Assembly: GCA_002702965.1 (NCBI GenBank)
Contig: PADE01000038.1
Span: 1 to 6,911, forward strand
Length of the DNA stretch: 6,911 bases
Direction of reading: 5' to 3'
From: Planctomycetaceae bacterium
GTDB taxonomy: Bacteria; Planctomycetota; Planctomycetia; Pirellulales; Pirellulaceae
Position numbers and translations under genes: made by a program. Under the pieces are notes generated by a model. It saw only the letters and a list, made by a program, of their open reading frames with translations. It searched no databases and was not told where the DNA came from. Numbering within the stretch: position 1 is the stretch's first letter; each line of letters opens with the position of its first letter. Shown piece after piece: positions 1 through 5,743 of this stretch.

Positions 1-66
1 GGTAGGACTCGAACCTACGACAAGGCGGTTAACAGCCGCCTGCTCTACCAACTGAGCTACAGGGGA
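1..66 (-). tRNA. tRNA-Asn (anticodon GTT), 3' end cut by window edge
   Basis: Read on the minus strand, the cloverleaf is clear. A 5' acceptor strand TCCCCTG (66 to 60) is followed by TA, a D-stem GCTC/GAGC around AGTTGGTA, and an anticodon stem GGCGG/CCGCC around the loop CTGTTAA. The T-arm is GTAGG/CCTAC around TTCGAGT. The anticodon GTT (33 to 31) reads asparagine codons AAC and AAU. Only the first base of the 3' acceptor strand lies inside the window, so the rest of that strand, the discriminator base and any encoded CCA cannot be seen. The visible base pairs with the last base of the 5' strand (C-G). The 5' region closely resembles the bacterial tRNA-Asn start TCCTCTGTAG. The gene diverges from the protein gene at 248. 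Confidence 0.96.
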
Positions 67-97
67 AAAGTGACCCGCCCAAATAGGCGAGAGGCGT

Positions 98-126
98 ATA
101 CTATGGCATCGGTCATTGACCCGCAA
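98..126 (-). promoter_or_regulatory. Candidate sigma-70-type promoter for tRNA-Asn
   Basis: On the minus strand, a -10-like TAGTAT (103 to 98, 4 of 6 consensus bases) is preceded after 17 bases by TTGCGG (126 to 121, 3 of 6). Transcription would begin near 91, leaving about 25 bases before the mature tRNA 5' end at 66, a normal distance for a processed tRNA leader. The -35 match is weak and planctomycete promoters are poorly described, so this rests mainly on position. Confidence 0.3.
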
Positions 127-143
127 GTCATTACGCCGTTGCG

Positions 144-172
144 TTGAAAACGGACGGGCGCTCGCCGATACT
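144..172 (+). promoter_or_regulatory. Candidate sigma-70-type promoter for the haem-protein gene
   Basis: TTGAAA (144-149, 5 of 6 matches to TTGACA) is followed after exactly 17 bases by GATACT (167-172, 4 of 6 matches to TATAAT). The predicted transcription start is near 179, giving a leader of about 70 bases before the ATG at 248. It lies downstream of the TTG at 116, so if it is used the longer open frame from 116 could not be translated from this transcript. Confidence 0.38.
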
Positions 173-235
173 GAAGCGGACGTACCGGTTGTTGTCGATG
201 CCGAAAACGGCTCGGTCCCTCCCCAGACCCGAAAC

Positions 236-239
236 AGGA
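236..239 (+). promoter_or_regulatory. Ribosome binding site deciding the start at 248
   Basis: AGGA ends eight bases before the ATG at 248 (AGGAA leaves a 7-base spacer). The frame stays open upstream to a TTG at 116. The 44 extra residues from there look like non-coding sequence, and they would bury the signal peptide that begins directly at this ATG. The Shine-Dalgarno site and the signal peptide together favour 248. Confidence 0.6.
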
Positions 240-247
240 ACTGCGCG

Positions 248-2566
248 ATGACCCGCCGACGACGCTGGTTCTGCAGCTGCGCAGGGGCGCTGCTCGTGAC
301 CGCATGGCTGGCACCGCGAGCCGCTCAAGCGGCCGGCGGACCACCGACCGCGGTCGATTTTGAACGCGACGTGATGGCGGTGCTCTCCAAGGCGGGATGC
401 AACGCGGGCAACTGCCACGGCAATCAAAACGGGAAGGGCGGATTCAAACTCTCGCTGCGCGGACAACACCCCGATCGAGATCACGCCAGCCTAGTCCACC
501 AGTACGCCGGGCGACGGATCGACCGATTCGTCCCCCAGCGGAGCCTGATCCTGCGCAAAGCGACCGGGCGACTAGCCCACCAGGGAGGCATCCGGTTTCG
601 CCGCGACGATCTGGAGTACCGCATCCTGCTCGACTGGCTCACCGCCGGCGCGCCGGCCCCCGAGGCCCGGCAGCCGGCTCTGACCGACCTGGTGGTCACG
701 CCCACCGAGGCCGTCACCTTTGGGCCCGATCCGCAGCTGCAACTCACCGTACTGGCCCGCTTCGCCGATGGCCAACAGCGCGATGTCACGCGGCTGGCCT
801 GCTACGAGACGTCGAACCTGCTGGCCCGGGTCGAGATCGCCGGCCGCGTGCTGCGTCAGCGCTACGGGCAGACCACCGTGATCGTCCGCTACCTCGACCG
901 GCAGGTCGCGGTTCCGGTCGCGCTGATGCCCGACCGCGAACCGGCGACCGTTTCACGGCCCGACCCCCAGAGCCAACTCGACCGGCTGGTGCTAACCCGA
1001 CTCGATGCGCTGCGGATCGAACCGTCCGACCGAGCCCGCGACTCGGTGCTGGTGCGGCGCACGTTCCTCGATACGCTGGGAGCCCTGCCGACCGCCGAGG
1101 AAGCTCGCCACTTTGTCGACGACAGCCGGCCCGATAAGCACAGCCGGCTCGTCGACCGGCTGCTGCCCCGGCCGGAGTTCGCCGACTTTTGGGCACTGAA
1201 GTGGTCGGACATTCTCCGCAACGAAGAAAAAGTCCTCGACGCCCGCGGTGTCGACGTGTTCCACGACTGGATCCGTCAGCAAATGGCCACCGGTCGACCC
1301 TGGGATCAGTTCGTGCGGGCGCTGCTGCGGGCCGAGGGAAGCACCTACGACAACCCGCCGGCCAATTACTGGCGGGCCAACCGGACCCCGGCCGGCCGCG
1401 GTGAAACCACGGCCCGCCTGTTCCTGGGAACCCGCCTGCAATGCGCCCAATGCCACAACCACCCCTTCGACCGCTGGACGCAGGACGACTACTATTCCTG
1501 GGCCGCGCTGTTTTCGCTGGTCGACTATGAGATCGTCGACAACAAACGGACCGACAAGTTCGACAAGAACGAATTCAAAGGGGAACAGCGGGTACAGATC
1601 AACGGTAACCTGGGGGTCACCGATCCCCGCAGCGGCCGTTTCGCAACGCCGCGACTGCTCGGTTCCCAACCGCTTGGGCCGGGCTCGCATTACGATCGGC
1701 TGACACCACTGGCGGTATGGCTGACCGCGCCCGAGAACCGTCAGTTTGCGCGCGCCCAGGCGAACTTCGTCTGGTACCACCTGTTGGGCCGCGGCTTGGT
1801 CGAGCCGATCGACGACTTCCGGCTCACCAACCCGCCCAGCAATCCACCACTACTGGAACATCTGGCGAGCGAGTTCATCCGCAGCCGGTTTGGACACCGC
1901 GCGCTGACGCGGCGGATCCTGGCATCGGACGTCTATCAGCGGTCGGCGGTCCCCACCACCAGTAACCGCCAGGACGAGCTGCAGTTCTCCCGCGCCGAGG
2001 TCAAACGGCTACCCGCCGAGGTGCTGCTCGACGCCCAGACGCAGGTACTCGGTACACCTGCCGTTTTTGTCGGCTTCCCGCTCGGCATCCGGGCGGTCCA
2101 GATTCCGGGTGTCCGCCGCCGGCGACGACGCGACAGCCCACCGGCAAGTGGCGATCGCTTCCTGAAGACGTTCGGAAAACCCGAGCGCCTGCTGGCCTGC
2201 GAATGCGAGCGGTCCAACGAAACCACCCTCAAGCAGGCCCTGGTGCTGATCGGCGGCGCGGGCCTGCAACAGCGACTCACCGCACCGGGCAACGCGCTCG
2301 ATCGGCTGCTGGTGCGCCACCCGCACGACCGGGAACTGATCGCCGCCCTCTATTGGTGCGCCTTGCAGCGACCACCGACCGCGGCCGAAGCAAAGCGGGC
2401 CGCCCGCCTGATCGAAGAGGCCCAGCAGATGGCCGACCTGCCGGCCGAGCGACCCGTGGAACCGGGCAGCAGCCCGCAGCAGCGGCGGCAGAGCGCCCGG
2501 CGCGAGGCACTCCAGGACATCTGTTGGGCACTGCTGAACGCCAAAGAATTTCTGTTTCGCCACTAG
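248..2566 (+). CDS. Exported planctomycete haem protein, cytochrome-like/Ig-like/DUF1549/DUF1553
   Basis: The protein has 772 residues from the ATG at 248. Residues 1-28 form a signal peptide: an Arg-rich start, a hydrophobic core and a likely cleavage site after AQA. RRWF at 5-8 also resembles a Tat motif, so Sec or Tat is open. Residues 36-135 form a small cytochrome-like domain with C51-X4-C56-H57, in the context GCNAGNCHGNQNGKGGFKLS. An Ig-like (Big_2-type) region spans about 145-226. DUF1549 (PSCyt2) runs from about 244 to 420 and contains a classic haem c motif, C399-A-Q-C402-H403, followed by NHPFDRW. DUF1553 (PSD1) covers about 488-770 and includes the typical FGKPER and CECERSNE segments. 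The family is abundant in Planctomycetes; its reaction is not established, and an extracytoplasmic redox or polymer-degradation role is only a proposal. A six-arginine run at 623-628 is unusual. The usual neighbouring DUF1501 gene is absent. Family assignment is confident; function is unknown. Confidence 0.93.
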   Translation: MTRRRRWFCSCAGALLVTAWLAPRAAQAAGGPPTAVDFERDVMAVLSKAGCNAGNCHGNQNGKGGFKLSLRGQHPDRDHASLVHQYAGRRIDRFVPQRSLILRKATGRLAHQGGIRFRRDDLEYRILLDWLTAGAPAPEARQPALTDLVVTPTEAVTFGPDPQLQLTVLARFADGQQRDVTRLACYETSNLLARVEIAGRVLRQRYGQTTVIVRYLDRQVAVPVALMPDREPATVSRPDPQSQLDRLVLTRLDALRIEPSDRARDSVLVRRTFLDTLGALPTAEEARHFVDDSRPDKHSRLVDRLLPRPEFADFWALKWSDILRNEEKVLDARGVDVFHDWIRQQMATGRPWDQFVRALLRAEGSTYDNPPANYWRANRTPAGRGETTARLFLGTRLQCAQCHNHPFDRWTQDDYYSWAALFSLVDYEIVDNKRTDKFDKNEFKGEQRVQINGNLGVTDPRSGRFATPRLLGSQPLGPGSHYDRLTPLAVWLTAPENRQFARAQANFVWYHLLGRGLVEPIDDFRLTNPPSNPPLLEHLASEFIRSRFGHRALTRRILASDVYQRSAVPTTSNRQDELQFSRAEVKRLPAEVLLDAQTQVLGTPAVFVGFPLGIRAVQIPGVRRRRRRDSPPASGDRFLKTFGKPERLLACECERSNETTLKQALVLIGGAGLQQRLTAPGNALDRLLVRHPHDRELIAALYWCALQRPPTAAEAKRAARLIEEAQQMADLPAERPVEPGSSPQQRRQSARREALQDICWALLNAKEFLFRH

Positions 2567-2577
2567 CGGGGCGGGAG

Positions 2578-3741
2578 TCAGGCCACCGCGCGGTTGGCCG
2601 CACTGAAAAAGTCGGCCACGCCACCCACCACGGCGCGTTGCTCCGCCACCGTCAACTCCGGAAAGATGGGCAGGCTGAGCACCTCGGCGGCCGCGCACTC
2701 GGTGTGTGGCAAGCTCTCCGAGCCGTAGCCCAACTCGGCGAAACAGTCCTGCCGGTGGAGCGGCACCGGGTAGTAGACTTCCGTACCGATCTGACGGTCC
2801 TGCAAAAAGCTCCGCAGCGCATCGCGGCGCCCGTCCGGAATCCGCATCGTAAACTGGTTCCAGACGTGGAACCCGTGGGGGTCATCCGCGGGCAAGATTA
2901 CCTGGGCCTCGTCGACCGTGGCCGAGAACCACTCGCGATAGCGATCCGCGTTCGCCCGTCGACGAGCGGTCATGCGATCGAGCTGACCCTCCTTGATGTT
3001 GAGCACCGCCGCCTGCAGGGTGTCGAGACGACTGTTGATCCCGACCCGACTGTGGTAGTAGCGGGGGTGCATCCCGTGCGCGGCCAACAGCCGCAGACGC
3101 TCGGCGGTCGCTTGATCCGACGTGGTCAGCATCCCGCCGTCGCCGAAACCACCCAGGTTCTTGGTCGGGTAGAAGCTGAAACACCCGATATCGCCCCACG
3201 CGCCCGCCGCTCGGTCACCGTGCACCGCAGCGATCGCCTGCGCCGCGTCCTCGATGACCATTAAATCGCGGCGACCGGCAAGCTCCCCAATCGCTGCCAT
3301 CTCGGCACAGCGACCAAACAAATGGACCGGAATCACGGCCCGGGTGCGCGGAGTGATCGCCGCTTCGACCCGCTCGGGCGAGAGATTGTAGGTGACCGGA
3401 TCGATGTCGACAAACACCGGCCGGGCGCCCAACCGCCAGACCGCACCGGCGGTGGCAAAAAACGTAAAGCTGGGCAGGATTACCTCATCGCCAGCACCGA
3501 TCCGGTGGGCCATCAGAGCCAGCAGCAACGCGTCGGAACCTGACGCACAAGAGACCGCGTGCGCGACCTGGCAGCGCTCAGCGATCCTGGCCTCGAGTCG
3601 CCGCACCTCGTCGCCGTACAGAAAACAGCCGGCATCACAGACGCGCGCCAGCGCTTGCTGCACCTCGTCTCGGACCAGGCGGTTCTCGCGGTTGATATCG
3701 AGCAACGGGACAGCCGGGGAGTCTTCCGGTGCAGTCCTCAT
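2578..3741 (-). CDS. DegT/DnrJ/EryC1/StrS-family PLP aminotransferase
   Basis: The protein has 387 residues, the usual length for this fold-type I PLP family. Members transfer an amino group, usually from glutamate, to a keto group on a nucleotide-linked sugar for surface polysaccharides, glycoproteins or antibiotics; some act on other substrates. Visible landmarks are the phosphate-binding SGSDALLLAL (from 67), SFTFFATAGA (91-100), IPVHLFGR (137-144), IEDAAQAI with D165 and Q168 contacting the pyridine ring, and SFYPTKNLGGFGDGG with K194 as the PLP Schiff-base lysine. The C-terminal part has the typical YYPVPLHRQ segment. All catalytic residues appear present. The ATG at 3741 is chosen because a perfect AAGGAGG precedes it; the frame extends to 3810, but that extension overlaps a good promoter. 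No sugar nucleotidyltransferase, epimerase or glycosyltransferase is adjacent, so the substrate cannot be named. The enzyme is probably cytoplasmic. Confidence 0.93.
   Translation of the reverse strand: MRTAPEDSPAVPLLDINRENRLVRDEVQQALARVCDAGCFLYGDEVRRLEARIAERCQVAHAVSCASGSDALLLALMAHRIGAGDEVILPSFTFFATAGAVWRLGARPVFVDIDPVTYNLSPERVEAAITPRTRAVIPVHLFGRCAEMAAIGELAGRRDLMVIEDAAQAIAAVHGDRAAGAWGDIGCFSFYPTKNLGGFGDGGMLTTSDQATAERLRLLAAHGMHPRYYHSRVGINSRLDTLQAAVLNIKEGQLDRMTARRRANADRYREWFSATVDEAQVILPADDPHGFHVWNQFTMRIPDGRRDALRSFLQDRQIGTEVYYPVPLHRQDCFAELGYGSESLPHTECAAAEVLSLPIFPELTVAEQRAVVGGVADFFSAANRAVA
2581..2599 (+). terminator. Possible stem-loop between convergent genes
   Basis: GGCCA (2581-2585) pairs with TGGCC (2595-2599), and CC/GG extends the stem across one bulged T, with a GCGC loop. 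It begins 15 bases after the stop codon of the haem-protein gene and could end its transcript. There is no T-run after it on the plus strand, and it lies inside the last codons of the convergent aminotransferase gene, so the pairing may be coincidental in GC-rich DNA. Confidence 0.2.
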
Positions 3742-3751
3742 CCAGGCGCAG

Positions 3752-3758
3752 CCTCCTT
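3752..3758 (-). promoter_or_regulatory. Strong Shine-Dalgarno site of the DegT-family gene
   Basis: On the minus strand, AAGGAGG (3758 to 3752) lies 10 bases before the ATG at 3741. It is the only full-length Shine-Dalgarno match before a start in the window, and it fixes this start against the 23-codon upstream extension of the frame. Confidence 0.75.
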
Positions 3759-3781
3759 GCTTTTGCCATGTTGAGGCGGAC

Positions 3782-3810
3782 AGCATAGGGGTGCCCCACC
3801 GGCGGGTCAA
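3782..3810 (-). promoter_or_regulatory. Promoter of the DegT-family aminotransferase gene
   Basis: On the minus strand, TTGACC (3810 to 3805, 5 of 6 consensus bases) is separated by exactly 17 bases from TATGCT (3787 to 3782, 4 of 6). Transcription would start near 3775, giving a leader of about 34 bases that carries the AAGGAGG site. This is the best-formed sigma-70-like promoter in the window. It suggests that the gene is transcribed on its own and does not depend on the class IV aminotransferase upstream. Confidence 0.5.
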
Positions 3811-3820
3811 GATGAAACGC

Positions 3821-3846
3821 CGCGGCGAAGATGGAGCGTCGCCGCG
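3821..3846 (-). terminator. Perfect 8-bp stem after the class IV aminotransferase gene
   Basis: CGCGGCGA (3821-3828) and TCGCCGCG (3839-3846) are perfect inverse complements around a 10-base loop. On the minus strand the stem starts 34 bases after the stop codon of the class IV gene and is followed by GTTTCATCTT, which is only partly T-rich. It sits just upstream of the promoter at 3782-3810, which is where a terminator between two separate units would be expected. The imperfect T-tract and large loop leave it as a candidate. Confidence 0.4.
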
Positions 3847-3880
3847 AGCTACCGGACAGCGCTCGGTCAGCGGCGGCTGA

Positions 3881-4846
3881 TCAGCTCACGCCGACCGCCA
3901 ACTCCGCTTCACGCCAGGCGGCCAACCGCTGCGCATAGTCCTCGGCCTGGGCGACAAAATCGACGCCGACCTGTTCTTTCCAGGCAGCCTGCAGCCGCTG
4001 GAATACGGGGCCCGGACCACCGTCACCGACCGTCTGACCCTCGAACTCGACCGCGTGGCAGATACAGTAGGTTGTCGAAGTACAGAAGATCTCATCCGCC
4101 TGCAGCGCCTCGTAGCGTCCCAGGTTCGCTTGCCGAACCGGGATCTCAAGACGCTCCGCCAGTGTCAGCACGTTCCCCCGGCTGACACCCAGCAGGCAGT
4201 TGCGCGGCTCGGGACTGAAGACCACGCCATCCTTGACCAGGAAAATGTTCCAGCCCGGTCCCTCCGCCAGAAAACCGTCGGGGTCGAGCATCACTGGCCA
4301 GATGCCAGCCCCCAACCGGGCGCCCTGCAACACGGCCATTTGGTAATGCATCCGGCTGCGGGTCTTGGCCTTGGGATCCATGAGATGCGCCGGGATCGCC
4401 TGCTGCGCGCAGATCGCGAGCCGTAGTCCGTCTCGATAATTCGCCAAGAAACCACCCATGTGGGTAATCAGCGGCCAACAGTTGATCGACACGGTCGGCT
4501 CGGTGGCACCGTCAAAAACGGTGGCGTACAAGGGGAGCGGCCCGCGGGAGACGTTGTGCATGATCTGCCAATCGACGTCCTCGGCCTCGGTCGGTTGATT
4601 CCGCGCCAGGGTCTCAAGCGTCTTGGCCTCCATCTCCTCGATCGTCAACCCGCAGTCGATCTCCAACAACCGCAGCGAACCGTACAAGCGATCCAGGTGC
4701 GCCAGCAGGCCAAAGGGCTGCTGGCCAAAGGTGCGCGTCATCTCGAACGCCATGTCACCGAACATCAACGCCGAATCGAAGATCGAAACACGGGCGGCAC
4801 TCTCCGCCACGTACTCTCCGTTGAAGTACACCACTCGATCGGTCAT
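3881..4846 (-). CDS. Class IV PLP aminotransferase (IlvE/D-amino-acid-transaminase-like)
   Basis: The protein has 321 residues from the ATG at 4846, close to the usual 280-330 of fold-type IV PLP enzymes. That group includes branched-chain aminotransferase, D-amino-acid transaminase and aminodeoxychorismate lyase. Recognisable segments are FNGEYV (8-13), DSALMFGDMAFEMTRTF (24-40), MDPKAKTRSRMHY (156-168) with K161 as the probable PLP lysine, EGPGWNIFLVKDG (195-207) with E195 expected at the pyridine nitrogen, GVSRGNVLTLA (220-230), and DEIFCTSTT (251-259) near the phosphate. The D-amino-acid-transaminase Arg-x-His substrate motif is not seen: PLPLY (103-107) stands where PRAH is expected. The branched-chain YIRPL signature is also absent, so substrate and stereochemistry stay open. 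TYCICHAVEFEG (259-270) departs from the usual pattern at this loop. An upstream GTG at 4897 keeps the frame open, but family similarity starts at TDRVVYFNG. The enzyme is probably cytoplasmic. Confidence 0.9.
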   Translation of the reverse strand: MTDRVVYFNGEYVAESAARVSIFDSALMFGDMAFEMTRTFGQQPFGLLAHLDRLYGSLRLLEIDCGLTIEEMEAKTLETLARNQPTEAEDVDWQIMHNVSRGPLPLYATVFDGATEPTVSINCWPLITHMGGFLANYRDGLRLAICAQQAIPAHLMDPKAKTRSRMHYQMAVLQGARLGAGIWPVMLDPDGFLAEGPGWNIFLVKDGVVFSPEPRNCLLGVSRGNVLTLAERLEIPVRQANLGRYEALQADEIFCTSTTYCICHAVEFEGQTVGDGGPGPVFQRLQAAWKEQVGVDFVAQAEDYAQRLAAWREAELAVGVS

Positions 4847-4918
4847 GACACACCCCACGGGCAAAAGGAGGGGAGAATGCGGTCCTCGAGGGGGCACGCA
4901 AGCCCCGGCGACGGCCCC

Positions 4919-4924
4919 ATTCTA
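4919..4924 (-). promoter_or_regulatory. Possible -10 element before the class IV aminotransferase gene
   Basis: TAGAAT on the minus strand (4924 to 4919) matches TATAAT at 5 of 6 positions and lies in the gap upstream of the class IV gene, implying a leader of about 65 bases. No convincing -35 element sits 16-19 bases upstream, and only a weak GGGG-type ribosome site precedes the ATG at 4846. This may be coincidental. Confidence 0.2.
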
Positions 4925-4960
4925 AGGAAAGTCGGCGCGAGAAGGAACCGAGCGATTGAC

Positions 4961-4979
4961 GCCGCGCAGCGGTCGCGGC
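4961..4979 (-). terminator. Possible stem-loop at the 3' end of rsmG
   Basis: GCCGCG (4961-4966) and CGCGGC (4974-4979) form a perfect 6-bp stem with a 7-base loop, starting at the last base of the rsmG stop codon. On the minus strand it is followed by GTCAATCGCT, without a real T-run. It could reduce read-through into the class IV gene, but a stem of this size can arise by chance in such GC-rich sequence. Confidence 0.25.
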
Positions 4980-5629
4980 TAGTCGCGCGCCGGCTGCAAC
5001 TGCAGCACCACGCTCTCGGATTCGGTGCCGGGCATCGGGTACGATGCCAGCCGTCGCAGCTCGATCCCCCGCAGCACCCCGCGGTGCCGCGCCTCGGCCC
5101 GCTCCTCGACCCACTTGGGACCCTTGATCACCACCAGTCGCCCAACCGACGGCCAGTGCGGTTGGAACCAGGTGAGCATCTTCCACAGCGGACCGACCGC
5201 GCGGGCCACCAGCGCCGTGAAACGGAGATCCTCCAGCAGTTTCTCGGCGCGACCGGTGTGCACGGGAACCGGTAACTCGAGTTCGCTGACGATCGCGTCC
5301 AAAACACGGGCCCGCTTGACCACCGACTCGGCGAGTGAAATCTGCCAATCCGGCCGGAGGATGGCCAACACCACGCCCGGCACGCCCCCCCCAGAACCGA
5401 CGTCGAGAATCTCGTCGTCGGCGCGCAACCAACGGGACAACTGCAGGCTGTCGACCACATCGCGCGTCACAAAACTGCGGTAGTCGGTGTGCCGGGTAAG
5501 GTTCAGCCGCTGGTTCCACTGCCAGAGTAATCGGCAATACCGGTCCAGCCGATCAATCGTCTCGCTCGGCAACTCGAGCTGACACTCCCGCAGGGCCGCG
5601 GCGAGCGTATCTGGCAGACTCTCGGTCAC
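4979..5629 (-). CDS. rsmG: 16S rRNA (guanine527-N7)-methyltransferase RsmG
   Basis: The protein has 216 residues, close to the usual length of about 205-240. RsmG (formerly GidB) is a cytoplasmic enzyme that uses S-adenosylmethionine to methylate N7 of G527 in the 530 loop of 16S rRNA; its loss gives low-level streptomycin resistance in several bacteria. Family landmarks are NLT (43-45), RDVVDSL (56-62), the SAM-binding motif I LDVGSGGGVPG (75-85), ESVVKRARVLD (101-111), ARAVG (142-146) and VIKGP (167-171). The start is GTG at 5629; an ATG at 5642 is out of frame, and no strong Shine-Dalgarno site is visible. The gene lies apart from mnmG (gidA) and the parAB/oriC genes that often accompany it in other phyla. 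No downstream gene in the window shares its function. Confidence 0.96.
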   Translation of the reverse strand: MTESLPDTLAAALRECQLELPSETIDRLDRYCRLLWQWNQRLNLTRHTDYRSFVTRDVVDSLQLSRWLRADDEILDVGSGGGVPGVVLAILRPDWQISLAESVVKRARVLDAIVSELELPVPVHTGRAEKLLEDLRFTALVARAVGPLWKMLTWFQPHWPSVGRLVVIKGPKWVEERAEARHRGVLRGIELRRLASYPMPGTESESVVLQLQPARD

Positions 5630-5634
5630 TCGGT

Positions 5635-5663
5635 TTGCCCATCTGGAAAAGCAAAGCTACGAT
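5635..5663 (+). promoter_or_regulatory. Candidate promoter for the Gfo/Idh/MocA gene
   Basis: TTGCCC (5635-5640, 4 of 6 consensus bases) is followed after 17 bases by TACGAT (5658-5663, 4 of 6). Transcription would begin near 5670, giving a leader of about 74 bases before the ATG at 5744. It lies directly upstream of the divergent rsmG start, so the two genes would share this 114-base control region. I saw no comparably good promoter for rsmG on the other strand. Confidence 0.27.
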
Positions 5664-5743
5664 TGCGCGGTAGCCCGACGCGGCGGCCAGCCGGCCGTCG
5701 TTCTATTCTCCGCGATTGTCGTTTTCTTCAACAGGGCCTGGCC

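Noticed and set aside
201..212. GCCG-AAAA-CGGC mini-hairpin in the leader of the haem-protein gene
   Set aside because: A four-base-pair stem is too small to support a regulatory call.
116..247. A 44-codon upstream extension of the haem-protein gene from TTG at 116
   Set aside because: The ATG at 248 has a Shine-Dalgarno site and begins a clear signal peptide. The extension has no family-like sequence and contains a candidate promoter.
992..1780. A 262-codon minus-strand open frame
   Set aside because: It is antisense to the DUF1549 region, including the haem motif, and its translation shows no recognisable domain.
2203..3264. A 353-codon plus-strand open frame overlapping the ends of the two convergent genes
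   Set aside because: It lies out of frame over the 3' end of the haem-protein gene and antisense to the DegT-family gene, both strongly supported. Its Arg/Gln/His-rich translation looks like a GC-rich shadow frame.
4891..4906. GGGGC/GCCCC 5-bp stem in the leader of the class IV aminotransferase gene
   Set aside because: It is short, has no T-run and no riboswitch-like conserved core, and is expected by chance at this GC content.
4460..5275. A 271-codon plus-strand open frame
   Set aside because: It is antisense to both the class IV aminotransferase and rsmG, whose conserved motifs settle the coding strand.
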